The notes under the pieces were generated by a model. It was given only the letters and a program-made list of their open reading frames with translations, was not told the origin of the DNA and ran no database searches. Source: Aurantiochytrium sp. KH105 (lineage: Eukaryota > Sar > Bigyra > Thraustochytrida > Thraustochytriidae). From it: DNA of 64,000 nt. Shown here in pieces: positions 9,652-17,681 of the stretch (position 1 is its first letter; each line of letters starts with the position of its first letter). The position numbers and the translations under genes were made by a program. The DNA is taken from positions 124,001 to 188,000 of the forward strand of contig BGKB01000040.1 in NCBI GenBank assembly GCA_003116975.1, in the 5' to 3' direction.

Positions 9652-10131
9652 ATGATGGAGAACTACTATGAGAAAAGCAAGACGATCGCAAACTTAATCC
9701 GAGCACGCGATCTCATAGAGTTAGGGGAAAGTAAGATGGTGAATCAAAAAAACTTGTGTGCCCGCAAAGGAAAAAGAAACCGAGAGGCTTTTGAGCAAGA
9801 GCAGATTGACGCCGCCTTCATTGAGATTGCGCGCGATCTCTCCAAGAGCGAATTGTACGCCACTCTCCGCACCCTGCTTCTTAAGAAATTCTACATGCTC
9901 CTGTCGCTCAACATCGACGACGATAGCAACGCATACGCAAAACAAGTGCAGGAAATTGTGATTGCATTCCGAGATCTAATCAAACGGTCTGACGAGATGA
10001 TGGAGGTAGGAAACATGCGTGACACGTTTCTCTTGCTCGCATGCGAGCTTCCGGAGCTACTAAGGAGATCAGCACACCCGCTAATGCTCTTCAATCTTGC
10101 GTGCACGAAGTTCCCGACGAATAGCGAGTAG
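9652..10131 (+). CDS. Hypothetical helical protein
   Basis: 159 residues, beginning at a tandem ATG (MMENYYEK). The translation is mostly predicted helix, with charged residues throughout, a basic patch around residues 38-46 (RKGKRNR) and no signal peptide or membrane segment. I do not recognise the family. It converges on the short gene at 10161-10424, and the spacing to its neighbours is tight, as in virus-like blocks. Confidence 0.55.
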   Translation: MMENYYEKSKTIANLIRARDLIELGESKMVNQKNLCARKGKRNREAFEQEQIDAAFIEIARDLSKSELYATLRTLLLKKFYMLLSLNIDDDSNAYAKQVQEIVIAFRDLIKRSDEMMEVGNMRDTFLLLACELPELLRRSAHPLMLFNLACTKFPTNSE

Positions 10132-10160
10132 GCGGTCTTTGGCAATGAAGACACATCTTC

Positions 10161-10424
10161 TCATTTGAGGGATCTGATGCTCGGGGGCGTCTTTTCGTGC
10201 ATGTCCATGACCTCTATGCTAGCTTCGTACGCTTCTTTGAGCAGGAGAAGAGCATACTTTGACACTTTTTTTGAACAGCTGAGATCCGATGTACGGAACC
10301 CACCGTTAAATTCATCCAAAAAGAGTCTACTCGTAAGGCGTGGAACGTGAGGGTTGAGGATAATTTGCTCTTGGAGAAACTCCACGTGTTCAAGGGTTCT
10401 GCCAAGGTTCCCGTCCCTTTTCAT
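10161..10424 (-). CDS. Small hypothetical protein
   Basis: 87 residues starting MKRDGNLGR, mostly helical, with no recognised motif. The frame stays open upstream to about 10592 without an ATG, and the translation there is not obviously non-coding, so the start is uncertain. It ends 29 bases from the convergent gene at 9652-10131. It could be a chance open frame. Confidence 0.35.
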   Translation of the reverse strand: MKRDGNLGRTLEHVEFLQEQIILNPHVPRLTSRLFLDEFNGGFRTSDLSCSKKVSKYALLLLKEAYEASIEVMDMHEKTPPSIRSLK

Positions 10425-10695
10425 TTTGAGTCGCGTGCAGCGTTCGCGTGCAGTGTTCGCCACTGATTCAAAACCAATGAAGTTTGGAGTTTGTTTGGTC
10501 AGGCGGTGACACGAAAATGAAAGCGCTTCGTAGACCTCAGAAGCGCACCATAGGGTGTGGAAAATGGTGAAGCAAACCCGAAACGGGCTCACGATACAAG
10601 GCGTAATTTCCTTTTCTCTTCGTCACTACGACCAGCATAACAGCAAAGAGACGAGAGACAAGCAAGAGGGTAACAACAACACAAACAACAGCGGG

Positions 10696-11184
10696 ATGTC
10701 GAGCCTGAAACTTAAGCTTATGCTAGACGGTGTAGAGGAGGATAGCATCAGTATCAATGCCGATGCAGACCAGAGCGGCTCTGGCTGCGACACCCGCACC
10801 CTCCGCGAGCTGAATGCGCTGCTATCGGACCACCTTGAATGGTTCGAGGGTTCAGGGGCGTTCAAGAACGTCTTTGAGACGTTTTGGATGAATGGGTGCA
10901 TTCACGTTTCTGGTGCACGGGTTGTCTGCTCCTTTGACAATTGGAATGACATGGAGGCGTTCCGCAAGGTGTTGAACAGAACAATGGACACACAAATGTG
11001 GGACTTGTCTTGGTCGAAGGAGGGCCAACCGATTCAACACTATGGGGTGCGGAATTGTAAGCCGGGACCCCCGTCCTCATCTACTCATATAAACGGAAAC
11101 GAAATTTTCAAGTTAAGACCAGCAGCAAACCCGCAACTCGACCACCATCATCAAAGGAATAGAGCAAGAAGAAGAGGCGAGTAA
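10696..11184 (+). CDS. Hypothetical protein
   Basis: 162 residues starting MSSLKLKLML in a fair context; the frame is open upstream but that part reads as leader. The middle has a conserved-looking stretch with FETFWMNGCIHV and CSFDNWNDMEAF, followed by WDLSW. The C-terminus is basic (RNRARRRGE). It lies 73 bases upstream of the R2 gene on the same strand. Not recognised. Confidence 0.5.
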   Translation: MSSLKLKLMLDGVEEDSISINADADQSGSGCDTRTLRELNALLSDHLEWFEGSGAFKNVFETFWMNGCIHVSGARVVCSFDNWNDMEAFRKVLNRTMDTQMWDLSWSKEGQPIQHYGVRNCKPGPPSSSTHINGNEIFKLRPAANPQLDHHHQRNRARRRGE

Positions 11185-11236
11185 ATTTAGAATAAACAAA
11201 CAAATTCAATCAGACTCACGTCACTGTCGATTGGAA

Positions 11237-11257
11237 GAAAGAAAGAAAGAAAGAAAG
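11237..11257 (+). repeat. (GAAA)5 repeat abutting the R2 start codon
   Basis: Five GAAA units end directly at the ATG of the R2 gene, with no spacer. It belongs to the group of tandem-repeat leaders seen at several genes here. Confidence 0.9.
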
Positions 11258-12241
11258 ATGGAACGGACACCAGTTTTTGTGAACGAAGATGCAGAGGACC
11301 GCTTTGCGATCCTACCCATCAAGAACAAAGACCTGTGGGACTTGTACAAGTGTGCCGTGAACGCCACCTGGTTTGTCCACGAAGTGACGCTCGCAGGAGA
11401 CATCATTGTATGGAATGACCCGTCGATGCTCAACGATGGCGAGCGGCACTTCATCAAGACAGTGCTGGCCTTCTTTGCCGGCTCCGACAAGCTCGTTGCA
11501 GATAACATCAACAGCAATTTCATCCAGGAAGTGCGCATGATGGAAGCCGAATTCTTTTACGACCACCAGGCCTTCATCGAGCGTATCCACGCCGAGGTGT
11601 ACGCGAACATGATTGCTGCGTACGTGCCTGACGAGGTGGAGAGCGACCACCTTTTCCGCTCGCTCGAGACAATCCCGGTCATCAAGCGTAAAGGCATGTG
11701 GGCAGACCGCTATGCCAATGCAGACAATGCCAGCTTCGCGGAACGTCTCGTGGCCTTTGCCATCTTCGAGGGCGTCTTCTTCTCCGCTTCCTTCGCGTCC
11801 ATTTTCTACTTTAAAAAGCGCGGTCTCCTGGAGGGACTATGCACATCTAATGACCTGATCTCGCGCGACGAGGCGCTGCACTGCCGCTTTGCATGCCTCC
11901 TGTACAGCAAGCTCATGGAGAAGCTCCCAGAGGATCGCGTGCACGCAATGTTCGAAGAAGCCGTCGACATCGAGTGCGAGTTCGTCCACGAGGCGCTCAA
12001 AGTCGACCTCATTGGGATGAACGCGTCGAGCATGTCAGAGTACGTGCGTTTCATTGCCGACTTCTGGCTGCGCGAGCTTGGCTACACGAAACTGTTCAAC
12101 GCTAAGAACCCGTTCGACTGGATGCACCTCATCAGCATGGAAAGCAAGGAGAACTTCTTCGAGACACGCGTCACCAACTATGCTATCGGGGGCGGGGCGA
12201 CTGAAGAAGAGAACTCGTACGGTGTCGACGATGACTTCTAG
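11258..12241 (+). CDS. Class I ribonucleotide reductase small subunit (R2)
   Basis: 327 residues; R2 houses the di-iron centre and tyrosyl radical that start ribonucleotide reduction by R1. All cofactor residues are in place with family spacing: D77, E108, H111 and radical Y115 (ERIHAEVY), then E171, E205 and H208 (DEALH). The C-terminal YGVDDDF matches the peptide that docks R2 on R1. The protein is short, lacking the N-terminal extension of eukaryotic R2, which is typical of large-DNA-virus and bacterial forms. The ATG follows a GAAA tract directly. Its partner R1 is at 344-3215. No intron is seen. The gene looks whole, implying recent arrival or selection. Confidence 0.95.
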   Translation: MERTPVFVNEDAEDRFAILPIKNKDLWDLYKCAVNATWFVHEVTLAGDIIVWNDPSMLNDGERHFIKTVLAFFAGSDKLVADNINSNFIQEVRMMEAEFFYDHQAFIERIHAEVYANMIAAYVPDEVESDHLFRSLETIPVIKRKGMWADRYANADNASFAERLVAFAIFEGVFFSASFASIFYFKKRGLLEGLCTSNDLISRDEALHCRFACLLYSKLMEKLPEDRVHAMFEEAVDIECEFVHEALKVDLIGMNASSMSEYVRFIADFWLRELGYTKLFNAKNPFDWMHLISMESKENFFETRVTNYAIGGGATEEENSYGVDDDF

Positions 12242-12303
12242 ATAGATTTTTCTTGATTCTTAGAAAACAAAACAAAACAAAACAAAACTTGGTTTAGTCT
12301 TGT

Positions 12304-13158
12304 TTACTTATTCATAAATTTATGCGCACCCCGGCTGTATGTGCGTGCAAGCCGTCTCGAACGCCGCACCATACGTCTCATTGGCTGACGAGGCTCGAGC
12401 ACAGGCAAATCCGTGCGAATGCAGCCTGGACGCTTGTCACGCCAGGTGCGGCGCCGTGATTTCGGACGACGATGTTGCTGGTGCTGCCGCTTGCGCTGAG
12501 CCGCCTCAGCCGCAGCTACTACTGGTCTTGTTACTGCTGTGTGCTTACACGCACACGAAGACAGGAGACTCACCATCTCCGGCTCACTCAGCAAGTTCGC
12601 TAGTTGGATGATGCCCTGCTTGGCACAGGAAAAGCCAAGGTTTAGAGCTGTCGAGGTCATGAGCAGTGCAGCACCGCTCATCGCACTTGTGTCAGGAAGA
12701 ACACCTCGCTTCAAGGCCCTCTCAATCTTTCCTCGTTCCTTTTGGTCAATTGCGCCTGCGTCAACGAGTCGCGTCAGAACGCTGAAGATAGTCTGAACGA
12801 AAACAGAGACGAAGTTTTCTTCCACAAAGGCACGGAGCCAAGGCACGTGCGTTTCCGCTGTGTGCTGTTGGCCTTTCCCACCAATGACAACGTGCGTCTC
12901 GAACTTTTGTTGGAGAGGGGCAAAGAACATGGAAAAGGTTTGCATCAAGGAATGTGCCTCCAAGATATTCATCGTATACGAGGCGCTAGTGTTGTTGTTC
13001 TTGTCAACCCAGGTTTTAAGCTGTCTCATTTCAGAGGGTGCCACGGCATCCGCAAGCAGGGTGCTGACAAGTCCCTCTGCAGGACGAGCAGGAAGCTCGA
13101 ATCGATTGCCAACGAGAAATGACGAAAAAGGAATGTGTTTGGTGGTGGTTGCAGACAT
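12304..13158 (-). CDS. Hypothetical protein with very basic C-terminus
   Basis: 284 residues starting MSATTTKHIPF. The first 190 residues are a helical region with hydrophobic stretches (MLLMTSTALNLGF-like) but no clear membrane segment. The last 75 residues are dominated by Arg and Lys (KSRRRTWRDKR, RRMVRRSRR), suggesting nucleic-acid binding. The ATG is preceded on its own strand by an AAGAC tandem tract. It converges on the R2 gene, 62 bases from its stop. The family is not recognised; a virion-type DNA-binding protein is only a guess. Confidence 0.6.
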   Translation of the reverse strand: MSATTTKHIPFSSFLVGNRFELPARPAEGLVSTLLADAVAPSEMRQLKTWVDKNNNTSASYTMNILEAHSLMQTFSMFFAPLQQKFETHVVIGGKGQQHTAETHVPWLRAFVEENFVSVFVQTIFSVLTRLVDAGAIDQKERGKIERALKRGVLPDTSAMSGAALLMTSTALNLGFSCAKQGIIQLANLLSEPEMVSLLSSCACKHTAVTRPVVAAAEAAQRKRQHQQHRRPKSRRRTWRDKRPGCIRTDLPVLEPRQPMRRMVRRSRRLARTYSRGAHKFMNK

Positions 13159-13177
13159 CTTGTCTTGTCTTGTCTTG
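13159..13177 (-). repeat. AAGAC tandem repeat abutting a start codon
   Basis: Almost four AAGAC units (read on the minus strand) end directly at the ATG at 13158. Same arrangement as at the R2 and R1 genes. Confidence 0.85.
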
Positions 13178-13290
13178 ATTTCGTTCTTGGTTTTGCGTCG
13201 GGAGTTGGGGGTTTGCTACCCTGCGACGCCTATTGTCTGCCAGGCAAGGAAATTCTTACAAGACTTGCTGCTAGCTGATCCTCAACAAAG

Positions 13291-13770
13291 TCACAGCACC
13301 TTGACCCTCTTCTTGCTGCCTCCAGCATCACCACCACTGCCATTGCACACCCCACTTTCGTAAGTCGTTGGCAACGTTGCGTTTTGCCGGGCAGCAGACT
13401 TGATGTATCGTGAGTGCAATGCACCAAGCAAAATGACAGCCGCGACAACACCAGTAACCTGTGCAATCACGTGAAATTGCAACTCACGATAGAGAGTGTC
13501 GTTCACTACCTCAACGGCAGTGTGCAGCGCAATCGACGAGGCGAGTCGCCTTCCCGTTTCAAGGCAGATCGCTGTGTGTCTCCCCATCTCGCGATGGTCT
13601 ACGTTGTCGCAAAAGTGCAATTTCAGATAAAGATCTTCGGCGCGCTCGATTTGCATGCGTTTGTACGTTGATACTGTGAAAAGGACGCGATTCAAGAAAA
13701 GGCAAAAGAAGACGAGCTTGAAAAACGCACCGATGAGCGGATTGCCACCCACCACCGAGAAGCCGCCCAT
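13291..13770 (-). CDS. Small membrane protein with N-myristoylation-like start
   Basis: 159 residues. The N-terminus MGGFSVVGG fits an N-myristoylation signal (Gly2, Ser5). A hydrophobic segment follows at about 13-33 and a second at about 105-122 (TGVVAAVILLGAL). The C-terminus ends in a basic patch. Myristoylated membrane proteins are common in large DNA virus particles, which fits the neighbourhood, but no specific family is recognised. Confidence 0.6.
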   Translation of the reverse strand: MGGFSVVGGNPLIGAFFKLVFFCLFLNRVLFTVSTYKRMQIERAEDLYLKLHFCDNVDHREMGRHTAICLETGRRLASSIALHTAVEVVNDTLYRELQFHVIAQVTGVVAAVILLGALHSRYIKSAARQNATLPTTYESGVCNGSGGDAGGSKKRVKVL

Positions 13771-13875
13771 GTTTTTGAAACGGGAACGGTCTGTCTACAG
13801 AACTTGATCGAACCGAAGTAAGTAGTGTTTGGAAGTCCGAGACGTTTCCAACAGCTCGAGGGTTGGTTTCCTCAA

Positions 13876-14253
13876 TTATGTATGGAAAGTGTGAGCGAAC
13901 GTGGTCTTTGCCTTCGTTCGTACGGAAGAGCCAGGACCTTCATCACTCGTGTCAATACCTGTTATCCGACTGTACTCTGCTACGAACTGTTCCTTGATAT
14001 AGCTCGATATGATGGAGACAAGCGCAAGGAGCAGGATGATGCAAAGCTGAGCGAACTGAAAGTCTTCGCCCTCTAGACTGTTGAGGATCATGTTGTTCGC
14101 TTGAAGCGCCAGAATGAACATGAGCGCTCCCTGGAAGGTGTCCAGGAGCCTGTAACTAAACCGATAACCAAACCGACCCAGACATTCGTACGCTTTGTGT
14201 GCAACATCCGCCGAGTTGTGGATGCCCCTCTGGTATTCTTCAATGTTTTGCAT
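13876..14253 (-). CDS. Small membrane protein, two hydrophobic segments
   Basis: 125 residues starting MQNIEEYQRG. Hydrophobic stretches lie at about 43-60 and 68-86 (LCIILLLALVSIISSY), with a polar Thr/Ser-rich tail. It sits 105 bases upstream of the preceding membrane-protein gene on the same strand and is divergent from the gene at 14344. No homology is recognised. Confidence 0.5.
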   Translation of the reverse strand: MQNIEEYQRGIHNSADVAHKAYECLGRFGYRFSYRLLDTFQGALMFILALQANNMILNSLEGEDFQFAQLCIILLLALVSIISSYIKEQFVAEYSRITGIDTSDEGPGSSVRTKAKTTFAHTFHT

Positions 14254-14307
14254 CTCGACTGCGCCTCACCTGCTGTTTTGCAGCTATTTCGATCTATTGA
14301 GTATTTA

Positions 14308-14331
14308 CTTGCTTGCTTGCTTGCTTGCTTG
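14308..14331 (+). repeat. (CTTG)6 microsatellite in leader
   Basis: Six perfect CTTG units, ending 12 bases before the ATG at 14344. Another tandem-repeat leader. Confidence 0.9.
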
Positions 14332-14343
14332 TTTTGTACGACA

Positions 14344-14856
14344 ATGATACACCACATCTGCATATATGCAGTGCGAATAGCAAGAACAGTGTCCACACAT
14401 AAACACAACGCCAGGAGTGGAGGAGACGAAGAGAGAGCACTCAAGCCAATGCCGAGAAATGCAAACAGCGGCGGCGGCGGCGGCGGCGTGCATGGCAGTG
14501 ACAGCGCTACCGCGCGCCATCGCCGCCCTACAAAAAGCGAGCTTAAACGCCGGACGAGAAAGCGCCTCCAAGAAAGGCTTGCAAAACACAAACAGGAAAG
14601 GGAAGAAGAAGTCGGAGCGGAAACACAACTCAACACGAATGGAAAAGCGAAAGTAAGCAAAAAGATTCGATACTTTGAAGACAACGGCTTTGATCTCGTG
14701 CCCCTCGATGTTATCGAAGAGGGAACGGCAGAAGAAGATCAAAAACAAGGAGAAGAAGAAAACTGCGATGGAAATGGGGGGATCATGCATCATTTAACGA
14801 AACTTTCAAAACCAAACGGCGAGGATGCAGCGAAAGGCACTTGCCTCATCTGCTAG
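14344..14856 (+). CDS. Basic, Gly-rich protein ending in a CaaX-like box
   Basis: 170 residues if the first ATG is used; a second ATG at 14449 would drop the hydrophobic first 35 residues. There is a polyglycine run, then a strongly basic helical stretch (RRPTKSELKRRTRKRLQERL), and an acidic region. The last four residues are CLIC, which fits a CaaX prenylation box. The stop lies 41 bases before the resolvase ATG on the same strand. No family recognised. Prenylation is inferred from the terminal motif only. Confidence 0.5.
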   Translation: MIHHICIYAVRIARTVSTHKHNARSGGDEERALKPMPRNANSGGGGGGVHGSDSATARHRRPTKSELKRRTRKRLQERLAKHKQEREEEVGAETQLNTNGKAKVSKKIRYFEDNGFDLVPLDVIEEGTAEEDQKQGEEENCDGNGGIMHHLTKLSKPNGEDAAKGTCLIC

Positions 14857-14897
14857 GAGTGTATGTGTTGTGCAGCGTAACATTTAGTGCCCGCCCT

Positions 14898-15455
14898 ATG
14901 GGCGATCCAACAAGCTCGCTCATCTTCAGCATCGACGTTGGTGTGGTCAACATTGGTGTAGCATTTTACGAAGCGAGCGGCCAGGATGTGGTCTTTGCGG
15001 ACAAAGTATCTCTTGCGCCATCGATGAAGGCGATGAAAGGCGAGGTCGAGATCATTCCCCGCGTTTTCAAGCTTTTCTTCCACCAGGAGTCACCTCTAAA
15101 GGCCATGATCGAACAAGCGCGCGTGGTCATTGTGGAGCAGCAGATGAAGAGAAAAATGCTCCTCATCCAACACGTGATAGGAGCTCTATGCTTCCGAAGC
15201 AACTTTGCTTACGAGTTTGTCAGTCCGAGATCTGTGAAAGCACACTTCAACACTGGTAAATTCTCTCGCAAGAAAAGCGGCAAGTCTGTCAAGGGCGCTA
15301 AAAAGAACCACGCTGCGAACAAGCGAGCTGCTGTTGAAAAAGCACACAGTCTCTTCCCTAAATTCATGTCGCGCGTGACTGCAGCAAAGCGCGACGACGT
15401 CGCAGATGCACTGCTTCAAGCCGTTTGGTATGCACACAAATACAAAATTTGTTAG
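14898..15455 (+). CDS. Poxvirus A22-type Holliday junction resolvase (RuvC fold)
   Basis: 185 residues; resolves four-way DNA junctions during replication and packaging of large DNA viruses. The RuvC-like acidic residues are visible: Asp in FSIDVGVVNIGVAF near residue 12, Glu in VVIVEQQM near 80, and the Asp pair in KRDDVADALLQAVWY near the end. Length fits the A22 family of poxviruses and related viruses. The start is the ATG at 14898 (MGDPTSS); the frame opens earlier but without an ATG. A mitochondrial Cce1-type resolvase of the same superfamily is less likely, as no presequence is visible. Downstream is a TTGAC tandem tract (15457-15479). Confidence 0.85.
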   Translation: MGDPTSSLIFSIDVGVVNIGVAFYEASGQDVVFADKVSLAPSMKAMKGEVEIIPRVFKLFFHQESPLKAMIEQARVVIVEQQMKRKMLLIQHVIGALCFRSNFAYEFVSPRSVKAHFNTGKFSRKKSGKSVKGAKKNHAANKRAAVEKAHSLFPKFMSRVTAAKRDDVADALLQAVWYAHKYKIC

Positions 15456-15456
15456 T

Positions 15457-15479
15457 TTGACTTGACTTGACTTGACTTG
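15457..15479 (+). repeat. TTGAC tandem repeat after the resolvase stop
   Basis: Four or more pentanucleotide units begin directly after the stop, in the 3' spacer before the convergent gene. It is followed by an AT-rich TTAATTAATT stretch. Confidence 0.85.
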
Positions 15480-15504
15480 TTGGTTGATTGATTTTTTTAA
15501 TTAA

Positions 15505-16554
15505 TTAAAAAAAAAAGAGAGAGTCGCTGTCGTACTCGTCACCACCTTCTTCGGCGTCTCTCGTATCACAGAGTGCGTGCTGAGCCATCATCGGCGCCAG
15601 TCGCGTCGTAATGTACTCTTGCACTCGCTCGAAACACTCTTGGCTCGGGATCCCTGCCACATTGAGCGTTCCTGATGTAAATATTTCAATGGCAAGCTTA
15701 AAATCAAGTGGGAAAGGGTGCACCACAAGCGCACAGAACGATTGCTGATCCATCGACAGGGCTGGCTTTTGCCCGTAGGTCCCAGCAACAGCAGCAGCAT
15801 CTCCTCCCCCACCGCGCACAATGTTAATGCCGTCGCTATCGTTGCTGTCGTGTTTCACAGTGAAGCACGTGTCCTCTGGGTAGTTGGCAGCGTCTGCGTC
15901 ATAGGAGTGGATCTTATTGGCTGTACGAGGAGCAGCACTGGCCTTGTTACCGCCGGTGCTGGTGCTGCTGCTGCTGCTGTTACCGTATCCTCTCACGCCA
16001 CTCTTTGGACGCCTACCCCGAGTCCCTGAAACTCGTCTTTGATCTTCACGTGCTACTGCCGTCACCATAGACTTTCCTCTTTTCATGGAGACAGACGTAT
16101 CGGCCTCAGCATTCAAGGTAGCAAACAAACCGTCCAAATCGAGTGGGCGATATGGCGTGTAGAATTTCTCAACCCAGTTCACCAGTGTTGGCTTGCCCAC
16201 ACAGTCTCCACTCACACCGAAGAGTTCAACAAAGTCTCGCCGGAAGTCCTCTTCGCTCTTCTCCTTTGTGAAAGCCATGCACACGATAGCAGGGTAAGGA
16301 AGTTTTTTCGCAGCAAAGATGTTCACGGTGAAGTCAGAACCATAGTATGTGCACCGCCAATTGCTCTCTGTGGACAGCACACAGTTCACCGTGCGATGAG
16401 CAAAGTCATCAAGCTGAAGGTCAACCTTGATGACGAATCGAAAGAGAGTCAAACTGGTCTTGTGCGGTATCGCAATCGTCGTTGCGGCTGTCGTAGTGGT
16501 GGTCGTACTACCCCCCTCGCCGTCACGCGCGCCTCTCTGAGCTCCCACCACCAT
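15505..16554 (-). CDS. TBP-like protein (tentative)
   Basis: 349 residues with two conserved-looking halves joined by a low-complexity Ser/Gly/Ala linker (about 165-270). The second half reads FPLDFKLAIEIF then SGTLNVAGIPSQECFERV, similar in pattern to the saddle repeat of TATA-binding proteins found in large DNA viruses; the first half (FRFVIKVDLQL, DFTVNIFAAKKL) would be the diverged first repeat. The C-terminus ends DSDSLFFF. The start is the ATG at 16554. TBP identity is inferred from the pattern, not from alignment. It converges on the resolvase gene. Confidence 0.5.
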   Translation of the reverse strand: MVVGAQRGARDGEGGSTTTTTTAATTIAIPHKTSLTLFRFVIKVDLQLDDFAHRTVNCVLSTESNWRCTYYGSDFTVNIFAAKKLPYPAIVCMAFTKEKSEEDFRRDFVELFGVSGDCVGKPTLVNWVEKFYTPYRPLDLDGLFATLNAEADTSVSMKRGKSMVTAVAREDQRRVSGTRGRRPKSGVRGYGNSSSSSTSTGGNKASAAPRTANKIHSYDADAANYPEDTCFTVKHDSNDSDGINIVRGGGGDAAAVAGTYGQKPALSMDQQSFCALVVHPFPLDFKLAIEIFTSGTLNVAGIPSQECFERVQEYITTRLAPMMAQHALCDTRDAEEGGDEYDSDSLFFF

Positions 16555-16608
16555 CGCGCGCACTTGGTCGATCAATAGATTGATGGATTAACCGACACAC
16601 CTAACACT

Positions 16609-17184
16609 TCACTCACTACCGCCCCGACGTCTTCGTTTCGCACCCAATGCAGCTGGAGATTCGGGTTTGCCGCTGCTGATACCGCGCCCCTCCACCACGC
16701 AAACTTTGAAAATAGGGTGTTTGTTTTCGCCCCACAGTGAGAACTTTATCCGCACCCTAGGTGGTAAATGCGGAACTGTGATTTTCTCCCCTTCATCAAG
16801 AAAGTACACGAAGTCGCAGCCGTCGATCAAGAACTTCTGAGCACGACCAAGCGCAAGGTCGTTGAAAGCGATCATTGACAGTAGAGCATGTTCGATCAAA
16901 TACGAACGCACAGGAAAAGAACTTGCGAAAGACGATGCCATTGTAAGAGACTTGAGAGGGCTTGGACGCATGCGAGGCAGAGAGCTCTCGACCTTCCACC
17001 ACGCCTTACCATCAGGTCGCGTCACAAGTCCGACAGTCAAGGGCTCCGAATTTGCTAGAGACACGGTACGAATGGAAGGGACATGATAAGAGTTGCTGCT
17101 GCTGCCGCCGAGCCCTGTCGATGGAGAGGAAGAAGACGAAATATATGGAGTCCCGGAGTGGCTGCTACTGCTGACGCCGTGCAT
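16609..17184 (-). CDS. Hypothetical protein
   Basis: 191 residues beginning MHGVSSSSHS, with a Ser/Gly-rich N-terminal third. The middle (LIEHALLSMIAFNDLALGRA) is helical, followed by a beta-rich stretch (VRIKFSLWGENKHPIFKVCVV). The C-terminus is basic (AKRRRRGGSE), resembling a nuclear localisation signal. It is 54 bases upstream of the TBP-like gene on the same strand and may be co-regulated. Not recognised. Confidence 0.5.
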   Translation of the reverse strand: MHGVSSSSHSGTPYISSSSSPSTGLGGSSSNSYHVPSIRTVSLANSEPLTVGLVTRPDGKAWWKVESSLPRMRPSPLKSLTMASSFASSFPVRSYLIEHALLSMIAFNDLALGRAQKFLIDGCDFVYFLDEGEKITVPHLPPRVRIKFSLWGENKHPIFKVCVVEGRGISSGKPESPAALGAKRRRRGGSE

Positions 17185-17272
17185 GCTCCGTCTCTACCAG
17201 ATATGCTTAACGTTGTATGTACTGAATGAGTTTGCAGCGTCTTTTTCTTTCTTCCTACTCAAAAGACATCGT

Positions 17273-17590
17273 GACTTTATATAACACACTTCGCAATCAG
17301 TTCTTCTTGCTCTCAAAGTGACGAACCAATTTATGGCTTCTTCTTGCTCTCAAACTATTGGACCAGTCTATGGCTGTCGAAACGACCCTAACTTTACACG
17401 CCTGCGCCCTCCTGGATCTTGACCTCTGATTCTTGATGCAAAACGCACTCGCAGTCGGTCTCAGCAAACGCTTCTTCTGGGGACGGGCAGACAACAATCA
17501 CAGTCTCCATTCCAAATTGCGTTTCATCGCACGCTACTCGACGAGCGCAGCCTCACTGCAAGGCATCAAAGACACTCTGATGGACTGACT
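17273..17590 (+). pseudogene. Partial duplicate of the 19.2-20.7 kb dehydrogenase gene start
   Basis: This stretch matches the promoter and first codons of the dehydrogenase gene: a shared TTATATAAC element (17277-17285 and 19231-19239), then a near-identical stretch at 17411-17505 versus 19326-19420. After that the match jumps: 17530-17580 resembles 19785-19840, so about 350 bases are missing inside. It is a short internally deleted copy, lying on the left of the nuclease/kinase-like gene while the full copy lies on the right. Confidence 0.75.
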
Positions 17591-17674
17591 GCACCAGGAT
17601 CGTAGAAAGCGTCGGCAGGCGCAAATACAAATTTACTCGTTGTAAAAGGCCTAACTGACAGGCTGGCAGAGAAA

Positions 17675-17681
17675 NNNNNNN
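17675..17681. other. Assembly gap (7 N)
   Basis: Seven unresolved bases interrupt the sequence right before the open frame of the nuclease/kinase-like gene. The true gap length and anything inside are unknown. Confidence 0.99.
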
